From Tubiluchus corallicola (lineage: Eukaryota > Priapulida > Priapulimorpha > Priapulimorphida > Tubiluchidae): 64,000 nucleotides of DNA. The notes beneath the pieces are model-generated. The model did no database searches and was not told where the DNA came from. It saw nothing but the letters and a program-made list of their open reading frames with translations. Below are positions 15,001 through 25,100 of this stretch, piece by piece (the first letter of the stretch is position 1; every line of letters begins with the position of its first letter). Where the stretch lies: NCBI GenBank assembly GCA_030141605.1, contig JAQGDQ010000429.1, positions 124,001-188,000 of the forward strand, written 5' to 3'. Made by a program: the position numbers and the translations under genes.

Positions 15001-15945
15001 TCTGCGATATGTTTGATCTCCATGACACCGAAGACTGTCCGGCACAGGCAATGTCCGACTCCCCGCCACCGTCCAAGTTTCATGGTGACAGGAACAGTCA
15101 ACGGCCGTATTGTGATATCTGTGAAGGTACGATTACGTGTAATTAGCTTTTATAAATGTTTATTAGTTTTTCAAACTTTAACGTGGCTCATTGTCCTGTT
15201 TATTGCTCAGCCTACATTTTCTTGCTTTCAAAAAAATTGACAAAATCATTTATAAAATTAGCCAGAGTTGTCATCATTGCCTAACGAGATCATCATTTCA
15301 TTTATGTTTTTGAAGTATGAATCGGTATATAGAAGGTTTGTGTGATTTATTTTGCTCCAAGTCCTGATTTCTGTGATTTACAACTAACGAAGAGAAATTT
15401 TCAATTGTTCTCATTATAACAGAATTTATTTTTGTGGAATAAATTTGATAATTTGGTTGTGCACTTCATGCCATTTCTTGTGACTATACTTCAAAACACC
15501 AATTAGCCTGCAATTTTGTTTTTAATCAATGGCCATACTTTGTAACTTTAACAAATCAGTATCTGTTACACTTTTATTGTTATATGTAGCAACTACTGTT
15601 GAACTGCTAAAGGATAATGTGATTTTACCACATTTGTAAGCAACAGTGTAAGCAATTGTGTTCAGGATTCATGTGTCAGTCTTAAAAACTGTCTAATCTG
15701 TACCAATTAAACTATGTTTAAACTAAACTAACTATGGTGTGTGCATGTTCAAATTAAATCGAAATCCCAAGTAAAAACAATTGAAAACAGTTAGCTTATT
15801 TTCAAATTATTTGGCGATAACCCAATTTAGTTATCTTTTTTATAAGCTAAGGAAATTAAGAAATGATTGGCAATGTAATTTACAATTTTGATTTACAGTT
15901 TTTGGACACTGGACTGCAGAATGTGACGATGAACAGACTTACTAA
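56..15945 (+). CDS. CLIP1: CLIP-170-like CAP-Gly linker protein, C-terminal 18 exons (5' part outside window)
   Basis: Microtubule plus-end tracking protein of the CLIP-170/restin family. The window holds only the coiled coil and tail; the CAP-Gly domains must lie to the left. Exons by splice sites and continuous phase: 56-154, 813-881, 1621-1821, 2733-2790, 2999-3066, 3492-3580, 5017-5182, 5581-5766, 6306-6422, 7460-7566, 7944-8064, 9157-9209, 9844-9961, 10904-11116, 12326-12376, 13936-14048, 14957-15126, 15899-15945. These total 2046 nt, 681 residues plus stop. Most exons encode heptad-like, Glu/Lys/Gln-rich coiled coil. The exon at 13936 carries the family block [19 protein letters not shown]. 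The last two exons encode two zinc knuckles (residues 623-637, CDIC..HDTEDC; 662-675, CDIC..GHWTAEC). The protein ends DDEQTY, where vertebrate CLIP-170 ends DDETF, the tail that binds CAP-Gly domains. All introns are GT-AG. CLIP1 versus CLIP2 is decided by the knuckles, which CLIP2 lacks. Confidence 0.94.
1873..2350. repeat. Foldback element with long inverted arms, CLIP intron
   Basis: The two ends are inverted copies: the left arm starts near AACAAAACATTTCAC and runs past GTCAAAATCTTCAACAATTG to about 2062; the right arm is its reverse complement from about 2175, ending AAACGTTTTGTT. Arms are about 175-190 bp at roughly 80% identity by eye around a 110-bp spacer. No coding. It is typical of a non-autonomous foldback DNA transposon; the ORF at 2019-2213 on the minus strand is incidental. 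Confidence 0.72.
4751..4921. repeat. 171-bp foldback element in a CLIP intron
   Basis: Left arm AAAGCAGCTACAACAGCC, continuing through AATGAAGATTAGTATTCTGTCAATTT, is repeated as a reverse complement on the right, ending GGCTGTTGTAGCTGTTTT. Arms are about 65 bp with few mismatches around a short centre. A small MITE is the likely origin. Confidence 0.7.
7023..7355 (-). mobile_element. AATAAGCC-ended MITE, right-truncated copy
   Basis: Begins with the terminal sequence AATAAGCCTTTTCACAG and then GTAGGTCAAAGGTTAACTG. Its interior matches the reverse complement of the copy at 21642-22008 (for example CAGCTAGCAAAATAGCAGCAGC). The second terminal repeat is missing; homology stops near TAAACAAATGCATTG. 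Intronic between CLIP exons 6306-6422 and 7460-7566. Confidence 0.7.
8280..8376. repeat. Short near-perfect hairpin in a CLIP intron
   Basis: GCAGATGCATATAACAAGAA and the following bases to CCTGAATAA are mirrored after the 5-nt spacer TGCCC as TTATTCAG...TTCTTGTTATATACATCTGC, extending to flanking ATAAT/ATTAT. About 45 bp per arm with few mismatches. Probably a minimal foldback element; the very small loop is unlike a usual microRNA precursor. Confidence 0.65.
8791..9026. repeat. Foldback element with tRNA-like centre, family copy A
   Basis: The left arm GAATTTTGAAGCCAAATTG plus AAAGTTGAAACGAGCC is inverted on the right around 8975-9026. The centre, read on the minus strand from about 8911 to 8836, contains a perfect RNA polymerase III B-box match, GGTTCCAATCC, preceded by a weak A-box-like GGTAGTCTAGC. 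Copy B at 23987-24288 shares the same arms. It may be a tRNA-derived SINE or a MITE that captured one. Confidence 0.5.
10474..10869. mobile_element. AATAAGCC-ended MITE, complete copy
   Basis: Both termini are intact: AATAAGCCTTTTCACAG on the left and CTGTGAAAAGGCTTATT on the right, a 17-bp inverted repeat, 396 bp in all. Sub-terminal GGTCAAAGGTTA is also mirrored (TTAACCTTTGACC). If the ends are trimmed to ATAAGCC, TCA flanks both sides, a possible 3-bp target duplication. The right end lies only 34 bp before the CLIP exon at 10904, so it overlaps the branch-point region of that intron. Confidence 0.85.
11778..12116. mobile_element. hAT-type MITE with perfect 8-bp target duplication
   Basis: TATATGAT occurs at 11770-11777 and again at 12117-12124. 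The element begins CAGGGCCGTCTTAATAGC and ends in the inverted form GCATTAAGACAGCTCTG. An 8-bp duplication and CAGRG ends are the signature of hAT elements. It holds a C homopolymer at about 12062-12076 and no coding. A similar terminus occurs at 61976 on the other strand. Confidence 0.85.
13365..13704. repeat. 340-bp foldback element in a CLIP intron
   Basis: The left end AAGAAAACAACTGCTATTAAAACTT and the right end AAGTTTTAATAAAAGTTGTTTTCTT are inverted copies, and the arms continue through AAATGTTTCAACTGCAG / CTGCAGCTTGCAGTCGAAATGTTT and CCGGTTTT / AAAACTGG to a short centre near 13515-13545. No coding capacity. Confidence 0.72.
14957..15945 (+). CDS. CLIP1: CLIP zinc-knuckle exons (last two coding exons)
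   Basis: Exon 14957-15126 encodes the first CCHC knuckle, a Ser/Pro-rich spacer and the start of the second; exon 15899-15945 completes the second after a phase-1 intron and ends with TAA at 15943-15945. Spacing is C-x2-C-x5-H-x4-C in the first and C-x2-C-x4-H-x4-C in the second. In vertebrates this tail recruits p150Glued and LIS1 and folds back on the CAP-Gly domains. The retained aromatic C-terminal residue (Tyr instead of Phe) suggests the same use here; that is inference. Confidence 0.93.
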
Positions 15946-16368
15946 GACAATGGCTGAAAGAGAAGAGTAGCTAAATACTAACCAAGATAGTAGCAGCGAT
16001 ACATTTAATCGTTCACTCACAGAACAGTAACTGTTGCCACTTTGGCTGATTCGGGTATTATAGGCAAATTATGATTTTTAAGTTTAGCATAGCGATGTAA
16101 ATGCTCTCTTACAGGCTTTTGTACGTTTTGTACTACTCTGAAATGTACTTTTTGTTTGTACAGCTTATTTATACAACAGTGTAATTCATTTGTTCACTCA
16201 TGTATCATCTAGATTGTGTGAAATGCACAAATATATTGTAAAAAACAACATAGCAGGGCTGACTGAAGGCACAAGAGCAGGACAGTTAAGTTCTCCGACT
16301 GTTGTGTTGAGTGGTGCAACGCATAAACATTACATTGTTATTGATGGATAAATTCAGTTTACTACCTA

Positions 16369-17028
16369 CAGTCTAGCCTCGTTATCTCGCCCCTCGTTAT
16401 GCCGCCAAACTCGTCTCTCGCCATAGAAAGTACCAGGACGGATTTCCTGCTTTGATATTTACCTCGTTAAGTCGCCACCCTCGCCACGTCATGCTAGGAT
16501 GAGTGCTTATGTAAACTATATTCGTTATGTCGCCAAACAGACAAACTCAGAGGTGAATCGATCAATACAAATACCGCGTGTCGATCAATATAACCGCGGT
16601 ATGTAGACAATGCTGCTGTACTCGATAGACAGACATAATTAATCTAGTCTGTGTTGACTGCTTGCATGTATCATCAATGAAACAGTCGTCTCTTCTGAAT
16701 TATTTCAGTCGTCAGTAACTCATTTGTGAACATTTCTAAATCTTTTGCTAAGTTTATTGCATTTAAGTGTATACTCGAAAAAGGTTTTTTAAATAAAGAA
16801 GTAACATTCTAAGATTATTTTTATGACATTTTTTCATTTCTGATTTAATGTTGATTGGTATCATAATGCGAAATATATTTTATATGTACATAGAGGAACA
16901 CTATGTTAATCAACTATTATGTATATACATATAGACTAACTTCGTTATATTCCCGTTATCTCGCCATACTCGTCTCTCGCCAAAAATTTGCCCTATACGG
17001 ACAGTGGCGAGATAACGAGACTAGACTG
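16369..17028. mobile_element. pogo/Tigger-like non-autonomous element, TA-flanked
   Basis: The left end CAGTCTAGCCTCGTTATC... and the right end ...GATAACGAGACTAGACTG are a near-perfect inverted repeat of at least 23 bp, each bordered by TA. CAGT ends and a TA target are characteristic of the pogo/Tigger branch of Tc1/mariner. The interior repeats the phrases TCGTTATCTCGCC and TCGTCTCTCGCCA several times in both orientations. No transposase frame. It begins about 420 bp after the CLIP stop codon. Confidence 0.8.
16791..16798 (+). promoter_or_regulatory. candidate poly(A) signal for the CLIP gene
   Basis: AAATAAAG about 850 nt after the CLIP stop codon. It lies inside the pogo-like element at 16369-17028, so either the element supplies the 3' end or the true signal is elsewhere. 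No earlier canonical AATAAA was noticed between the stop and this point. Confidence 0.3.
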
Positions 17029-17099
17029 TATTTCTTAAGAGATTTGTACATGACTCCTGGGCTAGAAAATTATGTAAGACATTTTGCAAGGTTTTATTA

Positions 17100-17706
17100 G
17101 AGTGGGACCTCTATTATCCAGACGTATAATTGAAAAAGTCCAGAAAGTGCGACTTACCTAAGTTTTGCGCAAAATACAACCCCGTCTTTGCAATATCAGA
17201 TGCAAAACTAGGAAAAACGTATGGGTACAGTATTTCCTCTGTTTATTCTTCACCAGTGATTTTAGCTGTAATAGTTCCACCACAAAAAATAAAAATAATG
17301 CAACTACTCGGTAAGGAGGAAACCACAGAATTGGTCTTCGGAAATTGATTTTGCAGCATTTATTACTACAGTTTGTTTCGCTTCTAACAACTTCACAATT
17401 AGCAAAATTATGGTTATGAAATGTATTTATTCGTGGAATGTATTGTGTCTGGCCACATTTTGTAACTGTCCACCAACATGGCAGTGCCCTATTCATATTA
17501 GTGTAGTTTTTCAATTACTGCAGATTTCTCTAGGAAAGGTAAAAAGGTTCTCCTATGAAACAGCAGTTCAAGAGAAGGGAGCATAAAACCCCTCAGCACT
17601 TTATATCAGTAAATTATTAAGGTCAGAATGTATAAAAACTGTAGTATTGTAGTATTTGTGATCTAGCCCAGATGACCCAATATTCTGGATAATCGAGATG
17701 CTCCTG
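17100..17706. mobile_element. second pogo/Tigger-like element, TA-flanked
   Basis: GAGTGGGACCTCTATTATCC at the left is matched by the inverted GGATAATCGAGATGCTCCTG at the right, with TA on both sides. Ends are more diverged than in the preceding element, which stops 71 bp earlier. The ORF 17158-17514 on the minus strand shows no recognisable transposase motif. Confidence 0.65.
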
Positions 17707-17999
17707 TATTTCTTACTATGCAGTATTGCTGCAGCTTGTTCATTATTTAGCACCTCAACAACTCAAAATCAAGGACTAATGTTTGGAGTGTCTATATAGA
17801 TTCTTAGAGTATGATAAATAAATCTTTATAATTTCTTGTGACTCTGAAACTGATGTATTGCTGTGTGTAATAACATTGCAAGGCCATCATGTAAAAAACT
17901 GTTAGTTTGAGTAATCTGCGTCTGTGGTGCTCATTTGTAAGTCAAATGAATTGTGTTTATCAGTCCAAACACAGTCAGTTTTAATGACTCACATGGGCC

Positions 18000-19350
18000 T
18001 GAATTGAAGTCTTGTTGAATTATTAGGAGTGTGTAACTAGAGGTCACCTCATCAAGTTATTGGTCTTAAAATGCTTGACTCTACTGAGTAATATTGAGTA
18101 AGCAGTTTATCAAATTCATTGTTGCAAATAATCATAATTGAATTTTTTCCGTTCATTTTTAAAGGAAAATCTGTAACCATCCGGTTGATACATTCTAGTA
18201 TGTGTTCCAGCATTATGTAAGTTTGAATTATTTAAAGAAATTGTTTACAAGGATGTGTTGTGAAAGTAGATGATGATCAAATCGTTGGAAATTTCAAAAA
18301 TTAATAGGATTGGCTTTTTTTGCAGTTGTCCTGGACCATATGTTGATCAGCGAGTTCTTTCCTAATTAATTATTTTTAAGCAATTTTTACTCGTTTAAAC
18401 TAGGCTTATGGATGCCACTAATAATAAAAAACAAAATGCACATGATAAATGACTGTTTATTAATAATTTAAACTTTGCAATTTTTGTAAATATGTTGATA
18501 TAGTATTACTTTATCAAGCAATGTAATCCATTTATGGTAAAAATTTATTTATTGTTAACTATACAATTCCTGTAGTTGTTAACTTTATTACTGGGTGCAT
18601 TGTCGTTTTGTTATACTCGCTATAATGTTTTGTTTATGACTTTGTTATAAAATTATATTTATGAAAATGCTTATTTACAGACGTCAAATTTGTAAGATTT
18701 CTCAACTTTGTGTAGTGGTGTTTATCACAAAAATACATACCATCACACGTTGACAAAATTATTCGTGACTTTTCCAAGCTTTGCAAAATTTTACAATATG
18801 AAATATCTCAACAACCATATTAACATGATTAATCATATAGCAGAGCTGAGTAAGCTAGGTGAAGTTTGCAGAAAGCAGGACCTGCTATGCACTTGTCACT
18901 ATAATCACCAGAAGCATGCTGCAGACAATAGTGCAAACTACTGACAAAAATGTAAAGCTTTTGAATTATATCAGGTAGCACAAAAAACGTGCCCAAGTTT
19001 TGATCACAACATTTCAAGAAAGCAACGGAACTGCTTGAAAACTACCACACTGAGTTGCAGACGATTGCGTTTAACCCTTAGCCAACCAAGGGGTTTTTAT
19101 ATTACAATAAAGACCAAGCGAGGTATTTCATAAATTACCCTATGAAAGTTTTGTTTAATATGTATTACTAACTGGACAGAATAGCGAGCTGGTAATTGAG
19201 GCGCTCCTATTAGTACAAAGCCAAGTTCTGAGGCAAGATGGCATAGATATATGAGGGCATAAGGGATAAGAAGAGGCTTTCCATCATTGCAATATATTGT
19301 TTATGCCATGTTATTTAGGCTTGGTTTTTCAGGTCTTGTGAAAATTTTTA
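18000..19350. other. intergenic, no gene recognised
   Basis: AT-rich sequence between the converging CLIP and HMMR genes. Short ORFs at 18708-18944 and 18829-19017 overlap on opposite strands and lack domain features. No host exon could be supported. Confidence 0.5.
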
Positions 19351-19849
19351 AAAAAAGCTTAACGATGTTCATTGTTGAATTCTAAGACATCCATTTCGTC
19401 TTCACTTGCTGGATCTTTGAAAATTTCATCTTCATTAGGTTCAAGCTTAGTCACCTGTACAGCTAAAATTCCTGCCATATCGCTAAATGAAGAAAGTCCA
19501 CAAACTTTAATGTGAAATTTCCTCAACAGATTGTTAGAAGAATGGCTTTGCAGAACTGTAAGTAAATTCCAAAATTTTACCCACAGAAAAGACAAAGGGG
19601 TAATAAGCTACCCACATCAGGTAGTATCTAACACCCGTGCTTTGTAAAAAACCATGAATAATACTTTTTAGCAAAACCAAGGTATTATGGCATAACAAAT
19701 CGAAAAATAATTAATTGAAAATTTTACGTTGTCTGCATCAATATAAAAAATGTGAGCAAACGCTCCTGGGGTAAATGAAGTCATTTCTTAGATTTTCCGA
19801 AATTACAGCAGTTTTAAAAAAATAAGTCCAAAAAAAGATTGTCACTATT

Positions 19850-20110
19850 ATTAAAATTTATAGGAAAAGTGCTCTGTGTCCACTTTTCAATGCAAACTGG
19901 ATGAAGGTTATTTCTTCCAATAGCTGACACAGTTTATCATTTCCTTGAGGTGTATTTGGTCCCAGCACTCAACAATTTTTGCCTTCAGTTCTGCACTCTG
20001 GGATCAAACAACTCTGTGCATCCATCATACACAGTTTTCAAGGGAATTCCATGTACCACAATCCAGATGATCAAGTCCCACGTTTACTGATAAATTTTTG
20101 ATGATGATCA
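19850..20110 (-). pseudogene. decayed mariner-like transposase trace
   Basis: Read on the minus strand, a segment encodes AELKAKIVECWDQIHLKEM followed by a VSYWKK-like piece, resembling the C-terminal region of Tc1/mariner transposases (LKA-IVE-W..., then W/F-K-R). Upstream, a corrupted DHLDCGTWNSLEN could be the remains of the D-x-NP-D-x-x-x-W motif. There are stops and shifts throughout. Weak evidence. Confidence 0.3.
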
Positions 20111-21044
20111 GCTGACAATGTTCTGGCATTTAAATTTTTAATATTCAAAAGCCTTTCGGCCATAACTTCAAAAAAAACTAAAACTATAAATTTGTTAACT
20201 GTAACAGGCAAAAACTATTGTGTTGTAATATCATGCTATGTTGGGTACTTGCTTCTAATAGATATGCAGTCCAAAATTTGGCACATTTTTCCTGTGCCAC
20301 CTGACATTTGAACACAGTTTAGTGAATGCTTTACATGAAATAAAGTTTAATGACAGAACTAAACTGCTCGGTAGCTTTACTAAGTTCACTATACTACAAA
20401 CAAAATTTACTTTCCCGAACCACTGCAGTATAACTGAAAAAAATCGCTTTGTGTTGATTTATCAGATTATCATAGAATAAACAAATATGCAGCTGTAAAC
20501 GACTTAATTATCAAACAACGTGTGTATCTATTACGTCATCAACATTTCTGCCTCCAAAAATCAAACCAAAAAATGTCTACCATGTACAAAGCACTTAATG
20601 TTTTAAGAATTGTGCCAAACGAAATCAAATTGGTACAAATGCAGTAAGAAATATGTGTTTTACCCATAGTAATACATATACTATCCTCCTAAAAATTAGA
20701 TAATACATATTCATTATGTAAGCAACCAAATACCATGCGTCATTATAATATCAATGACAAAAATAGAAGTGAGTGCACAATGTCAACCAGTAATAATCTT
20801 TGGTCTCAAAGTAAAACAAATAATTTCTTCTCATTCAACTAAGAAACAAAATTGCATAAGATGATGATTTCAATATAAAAATAATGATCATAGACACAAT
20901 CTCCCAAATAAAAAAAACAAATACAAACTAAAACTGGATATGCAAAAGCAAACATGCCCACACATTATACGAAATCATTAATTTATGTTAAAGCAAATAT
21001 GAAAACTAGCATTTCAACTAAAGCACGCTGTATAAACATGAGAC

Positions 21045-21455
21045 CAGGGGGGACCCTTGTCAAAATTTGCGCCCCCCTGCAAAATCGGACAAATAAATTT
21101 TTTTGCAGTGAAAATTGCAGTTCGCATGTAATCATTTTCAATATGAATTAGAATTAGGTAAAAAAATGTTTGGTAGCTTCAGTGTATTAGTTTCTTAAAA
21201 CTTTTGTGTGATAAATTTCTGTAAATAACAATTTAGTTAGAGGCACATTAATAACGTTAGGTTAACTGAGAGTTAATTTTCTCATTATTGCTCTGTCTGC
21301 TACGCCGTCCTACACATGCTAATTATAGGCCTGCATGCAGTATAAAAGGCGTTAAAATTGGCTTAACCATTATTTAACCACTTCGGATACCTCGCCCCCC
21401 CCCAGAAAATTTTTGCGCCCCCCCCCCCTGCTTGCCACATCTAGTTCCGGCCCTG
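21045..21455. mobile_element. hAT-type MITE with perfect 8-bp target duplication
   Basis: CATGAGAC at 21037-21044 is repeated at 21456-21463. The element starts CAGGGGGGACCCTTG and ends GTTCCGGCCCTG, so both ends read CAGGG inward. Runs of C occur near both ends (21072-21077 and 21397-21428). No coding. The first 8 bases of the ends match; the rest of the terminal repeat has diverged. Confidence 0.78.
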
Positions 21456-21641
21456 CATGAGACCCAACTAAAATTGGCAAGAAATGTAAGACTGAATTAA
21501 AAACTAAAATACATTACGTGAGAAAACGCAAAAGCTAAATTAAAGCCCTGTAGTGTGAATTCTTACAAGCTTAAAGGCCAGAAAACATCTAACTTTTTAT
21601 GTCTCAGTACACATTTTTTAGTTTTCTAATTTATCTCCTCT

Positions 21642-22008
21642 AATAAGCCTTTTTGCAGCGATTGATGATGATCATGAAAAGGTCAAACGTTAGGTGAACC
21701 AAACAACGCATTTGTTTACACTTGACAACGCCTTGCAACCTCTGCTATTATAATAGTAACAGTTCTTGGCGTTAATTTTCGATTCAGTAATCTCATTTTA
21801 CGTGGATTGCTGCTGCTATTTTGCTAGCTGGTTTCGGATATGAAAAAGTTCATACGTGTAGTATGATAATTAAAATAACTACATATTTCATAGGCTTCAC
21901 CTAAATATAATTAAATATGATGGTGTAGTTAAGTAAGAAGCTGGGTTCACATGGCCTTTAACCTACAGCAACTATGCATGCACATAGTTAAACTGTGAAA
22001 AGGCACAT
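21642..22008. mobile_element. AATAAGCC-ended MITE, near HMMR 3' end
   Basis: The left end AATAAGCCTTTTTGCAGCG is followed by TGATGATGATCATGAAAAGGTCAAACGTTAG; the right end is CTGTGAAAAGGCACATT, with one terminal segment mutated. The interior matches the copy at 7023 in reverse orientation. It ends 120 bp downstream of the HMMR stop codon, so it probably lies in or next to the HMMR 3'UTR. Confidence 0.75.
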
Positions 22009-22127
22009 TTGAAATCCTTTATATACGATCGTAAAGGAATGTTTATATCACATAATACGTAAAACTAAACTAAAATATTACCACAAATGCTTAGTGATGC
22101 AGTTTCCATTAGGTATTGCTCGTATCA

Positions 22128-25100
22128 TTAGTTTGATAGTACATTTTCCTTCTGGGCAGCGCGTTCGAAAGCTTGGAGGTGGTGTAAACATTTAACTCCC
22201 TGTGCTTCATTCACCTGCCGCTCCAAGTTTTGTATCTTTCTTTTCTGTTTATCAGATGTGCTATGTTGCTTTGTGAGCTCCTGTCAAATAAAAGAAATCA
22301 TATGAACTGGAATGGCAGAAAACTTGTCAAATAATACAATGTAACTTGTAATGTTTGAAACTTTAACTATAGCGAGTCCTTGCTATAGTTTCGTTCTACT
22401 GACACTAAACTTTTGACACTTATAATAATGATAATAATTTCATTAACGACATAGTCCAGGGATAACACCTTAAAAACTTGATACTTATTTCCAAGGCCAT
22501 GCCAATTATTATGACCTGTATGTTATGTTGATAAAAGCAAGTGGTTGGTTGAAGAACTATCGGTACCATTTTTAGGTCTTTGGTATAACACTGTCGGGAG
22601 TTGAACGTGCGACCTAACAGGTGGAAAGCAAGCACGCTACCACTGAGCTATGCCGCCAGGTAGCACAAATTTAGCATTTTTCATTTAACAAATGATTATT
22701 GATTTTTGCTCCTGGAATGCAATCACATGTTTTTGGTTTAAACTGGAAGGCATAGCCATGTTTTATTTAATGTGAGTCTGCTGGAACACATTTGTACTGT
22801 CACGCAAGAACTTACTGTAACATAACTTTGTGCATAGAAAAGTTTGCTCATTTCAAAGAACATACATTTTTTAACGCCAAATTCTCTTCCTTCAGTTTCA
22901 GAATGTGACGAATTTTCTGCTTTTTGTTCTGGTGACCAAGCAGCGAGGCATACTGCTGCGCCAACTTCTCTAATTCAAGTTGTTTGCTCTCATTCTCATT
23001 CAACAAAAATTCTTTCTCGGCTTCATACTCATCCAGTAAACTCTAAATGGAAGACAGTTAATTAGTTCTAATTAATTTGGTTATACGCAATAACACAGAC
23101 AAGTATTCTTATGAAGACAAAAGACAATGCTGACAATTCCGGGAAACAAAGCTCTGTGCTAAAATTTTGGCATATCGGCCGGCTTCCTCCATGTGGCAAA
23201 TTTATATAAGATCAAGGCTTGCCATGATGAATTGATAAGATATTACCAATAAATGTGTCTACAACAGCTTGCTTCAAATTGTATTTGAGGCTAACAACAT
23301 ATGCATGCATCTTTAACTTGCCTATAGAATACCGTCAAAATTTATTTATTAATTACTATGGTACCATGGTACATATTTACTAAGGTACATAAAATTCACC
23401 TGTGGGTTACAGTTTTTGGCACTTAAATTTTTGTTATATGTTTAGACTGAATGTCACATTTGAATTTGTCAAACGAATGATAAATACGGAACAAATTACA
23501 CAATCAGTGTGCCAAATTTTAGGTCAAGGTAAAAATGTGGCTTTTTTGAGTAAATGAAAACTGACTTTGAGCTGTAAAACCTGCATAAAATTCACTAGTG
23601 CCTGAAACAAGATTGCCATGAAAGATAAATTTGCTAAATCAAGCACAAGTCGGCTTGAAGGGTCAACAGTTAAAAGGCTCCCATTTGAGACGATCCTTTT
23701 CTGTCTCTTTTTTGTCAATGGTTCTGTTTTACTCCAAACCAACCTTACCCGAAAAGGCTCCGTTTTGGAAAGTAATGATGCATGTTCCGTTTTAAGATGT
23801 TCTTCTCGTTCGGTGCTTAATGACAATTGCAGTTCAACTAAATACAAACAGAAAGCATCGATTCTCTTTGGTAATCAAAATGCCGTAAATATAATTAAGA
23901 ACAATAGTTACCATTACATACTTTGCCTCATTAATTATTATAATCTTAACACCAGGAATATTATTAGTAATAGTAGAAACCTAGAGTAAATAAATTTTCA
24001 AGCCAAATTTGAAAATATTGGAATGCAGCTTAGATCTGAATCAGAGATCATCTGCTTATATTGCAAACACCTTATAGTACTAGGATAACTAAGGCATCTA
24101 AAATTGGAAATGCTGAATTTGGTTGGCCAACTATAGTGGATGAACTCTGGACTACCTCGACCACAGCAGAATGGGGTTGTCTAGCGGCGTAAGGAGCCTA
24201 CAATGTTCGCAGATGACCATTAGTTTATTTCCAGGCTATATTTCAATTTACATTTCCTGTCTTTCAAGTTTGGTATAAAAATTTATTCATTTTGGGTTTA
24301 AGTTTGTAACATTACTTGGTTAATGACGTCTACATTGCTGGTGACATTGCTGCCAAATCTTTTATTCGAATATAGTCACTGCCAGCAGCACAGACTAACT
24401 AAAATGCATAGATTCTAACTATAGAAGCTGAACCTTTGCCTAGAAAATTTGATGAACCATCTTCAATAACCTAACATATGGCGTCAATTCAAGTGTGCAA
24501 AAATTATTCACACTTATTCCAAAAATAGTTTATGTACCCCACATCCTTTAATTTTCTTTGCAGTCATCAAATGTTATCATACAAAGTAAGGTCACATCTC
24601 CGTAATATATGCAACAATAGGAATGCTTTTTACCACGCTCTCTAGACTAGAAAAATTCTGTCAAAATACCTTCGTGAAGCTGAGTTTCCAACTGCTGGTT
24701 TTGTTCTCGAATTTGTAAAATTTGTTGTTCTAAATCCCTACAGTGACTCGAAGCAGATAAATGATCTTCCTAGATAAGAACAAGTACTAGATATGTATCA
24801 ATCAATACTTTATGATGGACAAAATGAGCAAGGTGCAGTTTAGACTAACTGACAACCAAGTCTGTTTACAAATGAAAGCAATGAAAAAGCATGAAAATTT
24901 TTAATAGTCCTTGAGAACTAAACCTAGAACATTAGCATTCCAAGCAGTACTGTGCTAACTAGCACACTACACAAATGTGAAAAAAGCGTGTAAGAAGATG
25001 AACACATATTTTGCTTCAAACTTTAGGAAATCTTTCAAGATAGCATGTGTTATGAAAACTATGTGTTAGATAGTAACACTTTTTTATTTGCCTGTAATAC

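Noticed and set aside
19359-19595. 78-codon minus-strand ORF with acidic end (DEIFKDPASEDEMDVLEF)
   Set aside because: Could be a remnant of a transposase N- or C-terminus, but no domain or splice support; too short to call.
22580-22655. Functional tRNA gene
   Set aside because: A and B boxes are present but acceptor and anticodon stems do not pair; more like a SINE head or tRNA pseudogene.
23524-23989. ORFs overlapping on both strands around HMMR exon 7
   Set aside because: The minus frame is exon 23749-23837 read through its donor; the plus frame is its shadow.
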